From positions 4,402,001 to 4,466,000 of the forward strand of contig NZ_JASTLB010000001.1 of the NCBI RefSeq assembly GCF_030499535.1: DNA of 64,000 nucleotides, written 5' to 3'. Numbering within the stretch: position 1 is the stretch's first letter; each line of letters begins with the position of its first letter. Both the position numbers and the translations under genes were made by a program. The notes under the pieces are model-generated. The model made no database searches and was not told the origin of the DNA. It was given only the letters and a program-made list of their open reading frames with translations. This DNA is from Streptomyces sp. TG1A-8 (GTDB taxonomy: Bacteria > Actinomycetota > Actinomycetes > Streptomycetales > Streptomycetaceae). Shown one piece after another: positions 10,078 to 18,852 of the stretch.

Positions 10078-12315
10078 TCAGCTCCTCACGGGGGTCGCGG
10101 CGGCGGGTGCGGGGACGCGTTCGGCGAGCGGGACCACCGGCGGGATCGCCTCCGGCGGTTCGCCGAGCAGCACCCGCCGCACCACGCGCTCGGCGGCGCG
10201 CCCGTCGTCGAACTGGCAGAACCGCTCCCGGAACGCGGCCCGCAGGGCCGCCGACCCCGCTCCCGCGTAGGAGCCGTCGGCGAAGACACGGGCCAGCTCG
10301 TCCGGGGTGCGGGCGACCGGTCCCGGAGGCCCGGCCATCAGGTCGAAGTAGACGCCCCGCGTCTCCCGGTAGACCTCCCAGTCGTCGGCGTACACGACGA
10401 TCGGCCGGTCCAGGTTGGCGTAGTCGAACATGATCGAGGAGTAGTCCGTGACCAGCGCGTCCGCGGCCAGGCACACGTCCTCGGCGCAGCGGTGCGCGGT
10501 GACGTCGATGACCCGGCCGGAGCCCCGCGCGCGCCCCCGGTCGTAGAAGTAGTGGGCGCGCAGCAGGACGACCACGTCCTGGCCGGCCGCCTCGCAGAAC
10601 GCCTCCAGGTCCAGGCCGGTCTCGAAGCCGGTGTGGTGGTCGCGGTGGGTCGGCGCGTACAGCACGGCCCTGCTGCCCTCGGGCACGCCCAGGTCGCGCC
10701 GGACGCGGGCCACGTCGTCGGCGGTCGCCGTGTAGTAGACGTCGTTGCGCGGATAGCCGTACTCCAGGTGCTCGTAGGAGCCCGGGAAGGCGCGCTCCCA
10801 CATCTGGGTGGAGTGGCGGTTGGACGACAGGTTGAAGTCCCAGCGGTCCACCCGGCCGAGCAGCTTGGCGAAGCTGCCGGTCCGCGCGGCCACCACCGGG
10901 TACGTCGACTGGTCCACGCCCATCGTCTTCAGCGGGGTGCCGTGCTGCGTCTGCAGGTGCACGCTGCCGGGCCGCTTGACGACGCCCTCGGCGAAGTTGG
11001 CGTTGTTCACCAGGTACGTGGCGCGGGCCAGCACCTCCCAGTAGCGGCGGGACCCGATCACCGCGTGCTCCACGCCCGGTGGCACCGCGGCCGCCTGGCC
11101 GGCCTCCACCAGGAACACCGACCGGATGTGCGGGGCCAGTTCGCGCGCCTTGGCGTGGATGGCGGCCGGGTTGCAGGCGTAGCCGCGCCCCCAGTAGGCG
11201 CAGTAGACGGCCAGCTCCGGGTCGAGCGGGCGGCGCAGGTCGCGGGCGTAGCGCAGCCGGGTGCGCAGCATGTGCGGGCGCGGCAGGCCCTCGGCGGCTC
11301 TCACCGCGGTCTGGTTGGCACCGCGCAGCGCCCGGAACGCGGTGTACGCGCCGGTCGCCAGCAGCCGGTGCTGCACGCCGAGGCTGCCGCCGGGCGCCTG
11401 GTAGCCGGCCGGGCGGTGGCGGCGGTAGAGGCGGCCGGCCCGGCGGAAGAAGGCACGGTGGCCGCAGGGCAGCCGCTCCGGCCGGGACGCCGTCCTCAGT
11501 ACCCGGGCGAACAGCTGCTCGAACAGCGGCCGGGTCCGTTCGGCGGGCAGCCCGTGCTCGGCCGCCCGGGTCAGCACCAGCTCCACCTGGTCCAGCAGGG
11601 CGTGCTGGTGCGCTCCGGGCAGGTTGAGCCTGCTGCCCTGGCGGCGCAGCCGGTGCCGCACGACGGCCTGGCGCAGCACCGCGATCCGGGTGGCCGCGAT
11701 GGTGGTCAGCCCGCCCCAGCCGAGTTCGGTGAAGTGGCCGTCGGGGAAGTCGAGGCCGTTGTCGGTGAGGAAGGAACGGCGGTAGACCGCGCTCCAGGCC
11801 GGGATGCCGACACCGGTCAGCTCGGGCGCGTCGCCGGGCGCGAACGCCCCCTTCGGGGCCCCGGCCAGCAACGGGGCGACCGGATTCGTCGGCTCGCCCT
11901 CCCACCAGGGGGTCCGCTCGTGTTCGGCGTAGAGCACGTCGGCGCCGGCGGTCTCGGCCAGCCGCGCGTCCAGCGCCGCCAGCGCGCCCGGCAGCAGCAG
12001 GTCGCCGCCGTCGAGGAACAGCACGTACGCGCCCCCCGCCGCCCGCACCCCGGCGTTGCGCACCCCGCCCGGCCCGGCGGACGCCGGCGCGTCGACCGGG
12101 GTCACCCGGGCGTCCCGCCCGGCGTACGCGGCGGCCACCGCGGCGTCCGGGGAACCGGGAACGGCGCAGACCGGGATCAGCTCCAGGTCGGCGAAGGACT
12201 GGGCGAGGACCGAGTCCAGCGCCTGGGACAGCCGGCCCTCTCCCGCCCGCGAACCGGCTCGGGCGGAGGGGGCCCCGTCCGCGTGGGACGGGACGATGAT
12301 GCTGAAGCGGGGCAT
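10078..12315 (-). CDS. degenerate GT2 domain fused to TagF-type glycerophosphotransferase (copy 2)
   Basis: A 745-residue fusion with the same layout as its neighbours. The TagF half looks complete: TQHGTPLKTMG with the histidine at 10942-10944, NRHSTQMWER, GYPRNDVY, LYAPTHRDHH, LRAHYFYD and LVTDYSSIMFDYANLDRPI. The GT-A half has lost its signatures. The DD nucleotide motif reads VCAVPGSPD, the DxD reads FLDGGDLL, and the ED base motif reads HFTELGWGG. It may therefore be a polymerase with a non-catalytic GT-A scaffold. The ATG start has an AGAGAG ribosome site. The open frame extends far upstream but only out of phase with copy 3. Confidence 0.87.
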   Translation of the reverse strand: MPRFSIIVPSHADGAPSARAGSRAGEGRLSQALDSVLAQSFADLELIPVCAVPGSPDAAVAAAYAGRDARVTPVDAPASAGPGGVRNAGVRAAGGAYVLFLDGGDLLLPGALAALDARLAETAGADVLYAEHERTPWWEGEPTNPVAPLLAGAPKGAFAPGDAPELTGVGIPAWSAVYRRSFLTDNGLDFPDGHFTELGWGGLTTIAATRIAVLRQAVVRHRLRRQGSRLNLPGAHQHALLDQVELVLTRAAEHGLPAERTRPLFEQLFARVLRTASRPERLPCGHRAFFRRAGRLYRRHRPAGYQAPGGSLGVQHRLLATGAYTAFRALRGANQTAVRAAEGLPRPHMLRTRLRYARDLRRPLDPELAVYCAYWGRGYACNPAAIHAKARELAPHIRSVFLVEAGQAAAVPPGVEHAVIGSRRYWEVLARATYLVNNANFAEGVVKRPGSVHLQTQHGTPLKTMGVDQSTYPVVAARTGSFAKLLGRVDRWDFNLSSNRHSTQMWERAFPGSYEHLEYGYPRNDVYYTATADDVARVRRDLGVPEGSRAVLYAPTHRDHHTGFETGLDLEAFCEAAGQDVVVLLRAHYFYDRGRARGSGRVIDVTAHRCAEDVCLAADALVTDYSSIMFDYANLDRPIVVYADDWEVYRETRGVYFDLMAGPPGPVARTPDELARVFADGSYAGAGSAALRAAFRERFCQFDDGRAAERVVRRVLLGEPPEAIPPVVPLAERVPAPAAATPVRS

Positions 12316-12440
12316 TCTGTTCTCTCTGTCGTCTTGCCGGCACGACCGGGCCGCCCCGCCGGACGCCGGCTGGAGGGCCGGCCGGGGGCGGACCGCGTCG
12401 TGCCGGGGGGCACGGGAACTCCCGGAAGGCACAACGCCGT

Positions 12441-14702
12441 TCAGCGGCTCCCGGTGACGGGGGAGGAACCGGAAGGTTGCGGTGCGGGGACCGGCGGGAC
12501 GGACGCGGACGCGGCCGCCGCCGACGGCGCCGGCCGGCGCCCGGCGAGCGGGACGAACGCCGGGAGCCCCCGCGTCTCGCCCAGCACCACGTGCCGTACG
12601 ACCCGCTCGGCGGCGTGCCCGTCGTCGTACGGGCAGAACCGCTCCCGGAACGCCGCCCGCAGCCTGGCCGCGCGGGTGCCCTGCCAGTGACCGGTGGCGA
12701 AGACGTCGATCAGCTCGTCCTCGCTGCGGACCACCGCGCCCGGCGGGAAGGTCCGCAGGTCCAGGTAGGTGCCCCGGGTGGCCTGGTACACGTCCCAGTC
12801 CCCGGTGTGGACGACGATCGGCCGGTCCAGGTTGGCGTAGTCGAACATCAGGGACGAGTAGTCCGTGACCAGCGCGTCCGAGGCCAGGCACAGGGACTCC
12901 AGGCTCGGGTGGCCGCGGACGTCGACGATCCGGGCGCCCCCGCCGGGGGTGCCGCCGGGCGCGGGGTGCGCGCGGGCCAGGATCACGAAGCGCGGGCCGA
13001 GGCGGTGCGAGATCCGCTCCAGGTCGAGCGGCGGGTACTGGGTGCGCACGTGGTCGCGGGGCACGGGCGCGTACAGGACGGCCACCGAGTCCCCGGGGAC
13101 GCCCAGCGACGCGCGCAGCCGGGCCACGTCCGCCGCGGTGGCCCGCTGGAAGACGTCGTTGCGCGGACTGCCGTACTCCAGCGTGGTGTAGTGGCCGGGG
13201 TGCACCCGCTCCCAGACGAGGGTGGAGTGCCGGTTGCCGGACAGCACGTAGTCCCACTGGTCGACCTCCCGCAGCAGTTGCCCGAAGTCGGTGTCCCGGG
13301 CCGCCGCCGGATGCTCCTGCAGGTCCAGGCCCGTGTGCCGCAGCGGGGTGCCGTCCTGCGCCTGCACGAGGACCTGGCCCCGGCGCTTGCGCAGCCCGGG
13401 GCCGAAGCCGGTGTCGGTGACCAGGTACCGGGAGCGGGCCAGCGCCGCCTGGCAGGCGGCCGTGCCCGGCCGCAGCGGGCGCGGGCCCGACGGGTCCGGC
13501 CGCCGGTGCCCGGGGCCGGCGATCCACGCGGTGCGGACGTGCGGGGCGTGCGCGCGGAACGCCTCCTCCAGCGCGCCCGGCCCGCCGCCGTGGTCCCGGC
13601 CGCCGCCGGGGGCGAACACCGCGCGGTCGGCGTGCAGCGGCAGGTGGAGCTGGACCAGGTAGTGCAGCCGCAGGGCGGCGGTCCGCAGGGCGCGGGCCGC
13701 CCTGCCGGCGGACCCCAGCGCGCGCCGGCGGACCGCCGAGGCCAGCCGCAGGGCGCCCAGGACGCGGTGCAGGCCGAAGCGGACCAGGAGGTGCCGCACC
13801 CGGGAGCCCGGCGGGGTTCTCGTGCCCGGCACCCGGTACCGGCGGTAGTGGGTGCGGGCCCGGCGCAGGAACTCCGCGCGGCTGCCCCGCGGCAGCCGGT
13901 CGCGGCGGGTGAGGACCGTGAGGTGGTGGTCGACCATCCGGTGGAACAGCTCCGGCCGCCAGACGTGCAGCTCCGGCCGCCGCTCCACGTACGCGAACAC
14001 CCGGTCGTACTGTTCGAAGACGTCGAAGTGCCTGCGGCTGGTGGTGCGCAGGATGCTGCCCCGCCGGCGCTGCCGGTAGTGCACGCACACCCGGTCCAGG
14101 GTGGCGATCGACCCGGCCGCCATCAGCACCGGGAAGGTCCACGGGGTGTCCTCGTAGTAGCCCGGCGGGAACGCGAACCCCTCGCGCTCGACGAACTCCC
14201 GCCGGTACGCCTTGTTCCACGCCACCATCAGCACCCGCAGCAGCCCCGGCCGGTCCGCCAGCCGGAACGGTGCCGGGCCCCGCTCGGTCAGCGGGGCCGC
14301 GATGCGGTTGCGGACCGTCCGGCCGTCCCAGTGGGTGCGCGCGTAGTCGTAGACCAGGACGTCCGGTCCGCCCGTCTCCTCGATCCGGCGGGCGATCGCG
14401 CGCAGTGCGTCCGGGGTGAGCGTGTCGTCGCCGTCCAGGAAGACCAGGTAGTCACCCGTCGCCTCGGCCGTGCCGGCGTTGCGGGCGCGCCCCAGGCCCC
14501 CGTTCTCCGCCAGGTGGACGGCCCTGACGCGCGCGTCGCGCGCCGCGTACTCGTCGATGATCGCGCCGCAGGCGTCCGGTGAGCAGTCGTCCACGGCGAT
14601 CAGTTCGAGGTCGGTGCAGGACTGCGAGAGCACCGAGTCCAGGCACTCGGAGAGGTACGCCTGGACCTGGTACGCGGGGACGATGACACTGAACCGGGGC
14701 AC
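12441..14702 (-). CDS. GT2 glycosyltransferase fused to TagF-type CDP-glycerol glycerophosphotransferase (copy 3)
   Basis: A 753-residue paralogue of the gene ending at 7786. The GT-A domain is intact (IAVDDCSPDA, VFLDGDDTLTPD, YYEDTPWTFP). The C-terminal TagF half has QAQDGTPLRHTG, NRHSTLVWER, GSPRNDVF, LYAPVPRDH, LARAHPAP and LVTDYSSLMFDYANLDRPI, with Asp (13353-13355) where the family has the HGTP histidine. A Ser/Pro/Ala-rich tail follows. The start is GTG. It is separated from copy 2 by 125 bp and from the sugar permease upstream by ~154 bp. Probably all three copies build or decorate the same polymer. Confidence 0.88.
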   Translation of the reverse strand: MPRFSVIVPAYQVQAYLSECLDSVLSQSCTDLELIAVDDCSPDACGAIIDEYAARDARVRAVHLAENGGLGRARNAGTAEATGDYLVFLDGDDTLTPDALRAIARRIEETGGPDVLVYDYARTHWDGRTVRNRIAAPLTERGPAPFRLADRPGLLRVLMVAWNKAYRREFVEREGFAFPPGYYEDTPWTFPVLMAAGSIATLDRVCVHYRQRRRGSILRTTSRRHFDVFEQYDRVFAYVERRPELHVWRPELFHRMVDHHLTVLTRRDRLPRGSRAEFLRRARTHYRRYRVPGTRTPPGSRVRHLLVRFGLHRVLGALRLASAVRRRALGSAGRAARALRTAALRLHYLVQLHLPLHADRAVFAPGGGRDHGGGPGALEEAFRAHAPHVRTAWIAGPGHRRPDPSGPRPLRPGTAACQAALARSRYLVTDTGFGPGLRKRRGQVLVQAQDGTPLRHTGLDLQEHPAAARDTDFGQLLREVDQWDYVLSGNRHSTLVWERVHPGHYTTLEYGSPRNDVFQRATAADVARLRASLGVPGDSVAVLYAPVPRDHVRTQYPPLDLERISHRLGPRFVILARAHPAPGGTPGGGARIVDVRGHPSLESLCLASDALVTDYSSLMFDYANLDRPIVVHTGDWDVYQATRGTYLDLRTFPPGAVVRSEDELIDVFATGHWQGTRAARLRAAFRERFCPYDDGHAAERVVRHVVLGETRGLPAFVPLAGRRPAPSAAAASASVPPVPAPQPSGSSPVTGSR

Positions 14703-14840
14703 GGCACATCCAGGGGTCGGTTGGCGCGGGCGTTCTGCCCGGGAACGGCCGGTGGAGCGACTTGGTTACGGCCCGTGCGGCAGGTGAGGTACATCGGGTG
14801 AACGCCGGGGGGCGGACCGTCGGCGGCCCGCCCCCCCGAC

Positions 14841-14855
14841 CCGGTCCGGGACCGG
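14841..14855 (-). terminator. short hairpin after sugar permease gene
   Basis: CCGGTC-CGG-GACCGG forms a 6-bp hairpin directly after the stop codon of the permease gene on the minus strand. It is weak and without a U-tract, but it marks the end of the ABC operon. Confidence 0.4.
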
Positions 14856-14856
14856 C

Positions 14857-15768
14857 TTACTTGACGGCGCCCGCCATCACCCCGGACACGAACTGCCGCT
14901 GGAACGCGAAGAACACGGCCAGCGGGATCACCATCGAGATGAACGCGCCGGGCGCCAGCACGTCGATGTTGTTGCCGAACTGCCGTACCTGCGTCTGCAG
15001 GGCGACCGTGATCGGCTGCGAGCCGGACTTGGTGAACACCAGGGCGACCAGCATGTCGTTCCACACCCACAGGAACTGGAAGATGCCGAGGCTCGCGATG
15101 GCGGGCCCGCCGAGCGGCATCACCACCCGGGCGAACAGCCGGAGTTCACCGGCGCCGTCCAGCCGGGCCGCCTCCAGCAGCTCGCGGGGGATCTCGGCGA
15201 AGAAGTTCCGCAGCAGGAACACCGCGAACGGCAGTCCGAACCCCACGTGGAACAGGACCACGCCCAGGATCGTGCCGAACAGGCCGATCCCGCCGAACAG
15301 TTCGGCGATCGGGATCAGTGCCACCTGCACCGGCACGACCAGCAGGCCGACCACGCCGAGGAACCACCAGTCCCGTCCCGGGAACTCCATCCACGCGAAG
15401 GCGTACCCCGCCAGTGAGCCGATCACCACGACCAGCACGGTCGCGGGCACGGTGATCAGCACGGTGTTCACCAGGGAATGGGTGATGTCGCCGTTCTCCA
15501 GCAGCTTCCGGTAGCTGTCGAAGGTCAGCCGGGACGGTTCGGCGAACACCTGCCACCAGCCGCTCGCGCTCATCTCCTGCGGCGCGCGCAGGGAGGAGAT
15601 CAGCAGCCCGACCGTCGGCACCAGCCAGAACAGGCCCACCACGACGAGGAAGGCGCGGACCAGGCCGCCGCCCAGCTTCTCCACGGCCCTCGCGCCGAGC
15701 GACCGCCGTGCCCCCACCGCCGGCTCGGCCGGTGCCGCCTTCCGGATGCCCCCGGCGGTCGCCGTCAT
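14857..15768 (-). CDS. carbohydrate ABC transporter permease, MalG type
   Basis: A 303-residue inner-membrane permease of a CUT1 importer with six predicted membrane segments. The EAA loop that contacts the ATPase is ELLEAARLDGAGELRLFARVVMPLGGPAIASLG, and the C-terminus is the usual QRQFVSGVMAGAVK. The start ATG overlaps the stop of the upstream permease by 4 nt. No ATPase gene is present, so a shared ATPase such as MsiK is presumably used. The substrate cannot be predicted. Confidence 0.93.
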   Translation of the reverse strand: MTATAGGIRKAAPAEPAVGARRSLGARAVEKLGGGLVRAFLVVVGLFWLVPTVGLLISSLRAPQEMSASGWWQVFAEPSRLTFDSYRKLLENGDITHSLVNTVLITVPATVLVVVIGSLAGYAFAWMEFPGRDWWFLGVVGLLVVPVQVALIPIAELFGGIGLFGTILGVVLFHVGFGLPFAVFLLRNFFAEIPRELLEAARLDGAGELRLFARVVMPLGGPAIASLGIFQFLWVWNDMLVALVFTKSGSQPITVALQTQVRQFGNNIDVLAPGAFISMVIPLAVFFAFQRQFVSGVMAGAVK

Positions 15769-17108
15769 CGCCGCACCTCCCGCCGCAGCCGACGAACGTT
15801 GAACAGCATCACCGGGATCACCAGCAGCAGCAGGAACACCGCGATCGCGCTCGCGATGCCCGGCTGCCCCTCCGCGAAGCCCTTGCGGTACAGCTCCAGG
15901 GCCAGCACGTTCGCGTCGTCCTGGGACGAGCCCGGCGCGATGATGTAGACGAGGTCGAACACCTTCAGCACGTTGATCATCAGCGTCACGGCGACGACCG
16001 CGAGGACCGGCGCCAGCAGCGGCACGGTGATCCTGCGGAACACCTGCCACTCGGTGGCCCCGTCCACCCGCGCGGCCTCCAGCAGCTCCCGGGGCACGCC
16101 CGCGAGCCCGGCCGCGATCAGCACCATCGCGAAGCCCGCCCACATCCACACGTACGACACGATGACGGCCGGGGTGACCAGCGCCGGGCCGAGCCAGTCG
16201 ACGCCGTCGTACGGTTCCTTGAAGTTGTCCGCCGGAAGCCGCAGCCGTGCTCCGTCGGCCTTCGCGGGCAGCGTGAAGGTGCCGTCGCCGCCGGCCGTGG
16301 CCGTGGCCACCACCTCGCCGTCCTTCACCGCCTCGATCCGCATCCCGGCGTAGCCCAGCTCGGACGGGTCCGGCGCGCCCGGCCTGCCGACGCCCTTGCC
16401 GCGGGTGAAGTCCTGCCAGGTGGTGCCGGTGATCCTCCCCGGCTCAGGCTCCGCGGCCGCCGCCCTCTTCGCCCCGTCGGGCATCCGGTCGGGGGCGACC
16501 CCGACGAGCGGGAGGGCGACCGGCCGCCCGGCGTGCACGGCCGCCCTGGTCACGAAGCCCCCGGCCCGCGGCACGAGCGGCGATTCCCGGCCCGGGTGCG
16601 CCTTGGGGAACGCCGACGACCGCGCGAACGTGTCGTGCACCCCGACCCACACCGCGTTCGCCACGCCCTTGTCCGGGTCCTGGTCGTACACCAGCCGGAA
16701 GATGATCCCGGCCGCCAGCATCGAGATCGCCATCGGCATGAAGACGACCAGCTTGAACGCCGTCCCCCAGCGCACCCGTTCGGTCAGCACCGCGAAGACC
16801 AGACCGAGCGCGGTGGACACCGTCGGCGCGAACACCACCCACAGGACGTTGTTCTTCAGCGCCGTCCGGATGCCGTCGTCCGTGAACAGCGCCTCGTAGT
16901 TGTCGAATCCGGCGAAGCCGTCGCCCGAGGCGTTGGAGAAGCTGCGGACGACCGAGTACCCGATCGGGTAGACCACGAGCGCGCCGAGCAGCACCAGGGC
17001 CGGCAGCAGGAAGAGGGCTGCCACCGTCCTGCGGGTGCCGGTCACGCTCTTGCGGCTCTTGGGCGCGGCGGGGCCCGGTGGGGCCCCGGCCGCCGCTGCC
17101 GGCGCCAT
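15765..17108 (-). CDS. carbohydrate ABC transporter permease, MalF type, with inserted extracytoplasmic domain
   Basis: A 447-residue MalF-type permease, about 140 residues longer than usual. Core segments include TRRTVAALFLLPALVLLGAL near the N-terminus and the EAA loop ELLEAARVDGATEWQVFRRITVPLLAP near residue 360. Residues ~148-305 form a hydrophilic insert in the loop after VFMPMAISMLAAGIIFRLVYDQ. Part of the insert (IEAVKDGEVVATATAGGDG, then FTLPAKADGARLRL) reads like a small carboxypeptidase-regulatory or Ig-like beta-sandwich. The loop should face outward and may help with substrate or binding-protein docking. It is coupled to the MalG-type gene by a 4-nt overlap. Confidence 0.9.
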   Translation of the reverse strand: MAPAAAAGAPPGPAAPKSRKSVTGTRRTVAALFLLPALVLLGALVVYPIGYSVVRSFSNASGDGFAGFDNYEALFTDDGIRTALKNNVLWVVFAPTVSTALGLVFAVLTERVRWGTAFKLVVFMPMAISMLAAGIIFRLVYDQDPDKGVANAVWVGVHDTFARSSAFPKAHPGRESPLVPRAGGFVTRAAVHAGRPVALPLVGVAPDRMPDGAKRAAAAEPEPGRITGTTWQDFTRGKGVGRPGAPDPSELGYAGMRIEAVKDGEVVATATAGGDGTFTLPAKADGARLRLPADNFKEPYDGVDWLGPALVTPAVIVSYVWMWAGFAMVLIAAGLAGVPRELLEAARVDGATEWQVFRRITVPLLAPVLAVVAVTLMINVLKVFDLVYIIAPGSSQDDANVLALELYRKGFAEGQPGIASAIAVFLLLLVIPVMLFNVRRLRREVRR

Positions 17109-17115
17109 CGCCGGA

Positions 17116-18501
17116 TCAGCTCCCGTTCCCGTACGCGGCCGCCGCGTCCTTCTCCAGCCTCGCCTGGGCGCCCGCGACGTCCTTCGGGTTCTTCAGGAAG
17201 TCCTGCAGGGCCTTCCACTCGCCCTTGCCGGGGGTGCCGCCGAAGGCCTGCGGAGCCTGGTCGGACATGTCGAACCGGAAGTCGTCACCGGACGCGACCA
17301 GCGCCCTGGCGATCCTGCGCTGCACCTCGTTCGGGTACGCCGAGTCCGGCACGTTCCTGTTCGGCGAGAGGTAACCGCCCAGCCCGGCCTGGATGGTGGC
17401 CGCGTCCGGGGAGGCCAGGAAGGTGGCGAGCGCCTGCGCCCCCTCGGAGTCCTCCAGGATGACGGCCGCGTCGCCGCCGGAGACCACCGGCGCCTCGGAG
17501 CCCACCGCCGGGAACGGGAACACCTTCGCGTCCGTGCCCACCTCCGCCTGGGTGTCACCGATGTTGACCTGCGCGAAGTCGCCCTCGTAGACCATCGCCG
17601 CCTTCGGCTGGTCGCCACCGGTGAAGGTCTGGGTGACGGAGGCCGGGAACTCGGTCTGCAGCGCGCCGTCCGCGCCGCCCGCCACGTAGTCCTTCCTGCC
17701 CCAGATCTGGGCGAGGGTGGTCAGCGCCCGCTTCACCGACGGATCGGTCCACTTGATCCGGTGCTGGGCGAGCCGGTCGTACTTCTCCGGGCCCGCCTGG
17801 GACAGGTAGACGTTCTCGAACCAGTCCGTCAGCGTCCAGCCGTCCGCGCCGCCGACCGAGAACGGGGTGACCCCCGAGTCGTACACCGCCCGCGCCGACG
17901 TCAGCAGCTCCTGCCAGGTCTTCGGCTCCTTGGCGCCCGCGTTCTCGAACGCCTGGGCGTTGTACCAGATCAGCGACTTGTTGGCGGCCTTGTAGTAGAC
18001 GCCGTACTGCTTGCCGTCGACCTTGCCGACGTCCTGCCAGCCCGGCGAGTAGTTCTCCCGCAGCTCCTTGAGCGCGTCCGGGCCGAGCGGCTTGGCCCAC
18101 CTCTTCTGCACGGTCTGCCTGATCGCGCCCGGCTGCGGCAGCAGCACGACGTCCGGCGGCTGGCCGCCCGCGATCTTCGATCCGAGGAAGTTGATGATCG
18201 GGTCCTGGGCGGGCACGAACGTCACCTTCGCACCGGTGCGCTCCTCGAACTCGGCGAGGACCTTCTTGAAGTTCGCCTGCTCGGTGCCGGTCCAGACGGC
18301 GGAGACCTCCAGGGTCGTGCCGTTCAGCCTCGGCAGGGTGACGGTGGAGCCGCCGGCGGTGGACCCGCCGGTCTTCTTCCCGGTGTCGTCCTCGTCGTCG
18401 CCGCCGGAGCAGGCGGTGAGCGCGAGCGCTCCCACGAGCAGGGCGGCGAGGGTGGTGACGGCTCTGGCGGTCCGGATCGTGCTGCTCTTGCTGCGCATCA
18501 C
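17116..18501 (-). CDS. extracellular sugar-binding lipoprotein of ABC transporter
   Basis: A 461-residue family 1 solute-binding protein. The lipoprotein signal has basic residues, a hydrophobic stretch and lipobox LTAC (Cys ~31), then a Gly/Asp/Thr-rich linker. The mature domain has the usual features (FEERTGAKVTFVP, WYNAQAFENAG, MVYEGDFAQVN). It is the first gene of the importer operon, with the permeases immediately downstream. The start is the GTG at 18501 or the adjacent ATG at 18498; a GGAG lies 9 nt before the GTG. Confidence 0.92.
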   Translation of the reverse strand: MMRSKSSTIRTARAVTTLAALLVGALALTACSGGDDEDDTGKKTGGSTAGGSTVTLPRLNGTTLEVSAVWTGTEQANFKKVLAEFEERTGAKVTFVPAQDPIINFLGSKIAGGQPPDVVLLPQPGAIRQTVQKRWAKPLGPDALKELRENYSPGWQDVGKVDGKQYGVYYKAANKSLIWYNAQAFENAGAKEPKTWQELLTSARAVYDSGVTPFSVGGADGWTLTDWFENVYLSQAGPEKYDRLAQHRIKWTDPSVKRALTTLAQIWGRKDYVAGGADGALQTEFPASVTQTFTGGDQPKAAMVYEGDFAQVNIGDTQAEVGTDAKVFPFPAVGSEAPVVSGGDAAVILEDSEGAQALATFLASPDAATIQAGLGGYLSPNRNVPDSAYPNEVQRRIARALVASGDDFRFDMSDQAPQAFGGTPGKGEWKALQDFLKNPKDVAGAQARLEKDAAAAYGNGS

Positions 18502-18852
18502 TGCCCCGTTCTCCGTTACGTCGGAACGTTGTCCCGTTCGGTCCGGTTTACGCCGGGCGGCTCACGGGCGGCAAGAGCGCCTGCGCCGTCCGGCGGTTGA
18601 TCGTGACCGGCTCGTGACGGGGGACCGTGCGTGCGGTCGCCGAGCGCTTGCCGGGGCGTTCACGGGAGGGGCGCGGCGGAGCCGGTGGGAGGGGTGCGGC
18701 GGGGCGGCGCGAGCGGTGCCGGTGGGAGGGGTGCGGCGGGTGCGCGGGCGTCGGGCCCCGTGCGGGGGCCGGGGCGCCGCCGGGCTCACCGGGTCCGGTC
18801 GCCGCACTCCCGGCGTTCGCCCGCGGGGCGGGCCGGGGTGCGGCGGCCGGGC
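18502..18852. other. 351-bp intergenic region with a 23-bp direct repeat
   Basis: This is upstream of the binding-protein gene and downstream of the FtsK-like gene. It must hold the importer promoter, but I see no clear -35/-10 pair. Two perfect copies of a 23-bp G-rich sequence beginning GCCGGTGGGAGGGG lie at 18681-18703 and 18718-18740. No gene is seen. Confidence 0.6.
18681..18740. repeat. two 23-bp direct repeats
   Basis: Identical copies at 18681-18703 and 18718-18740 are separated by 14 bp. They lie in non-coding DNA between the ABC operon and the FtsK-like gene. Confidence 0.8.
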
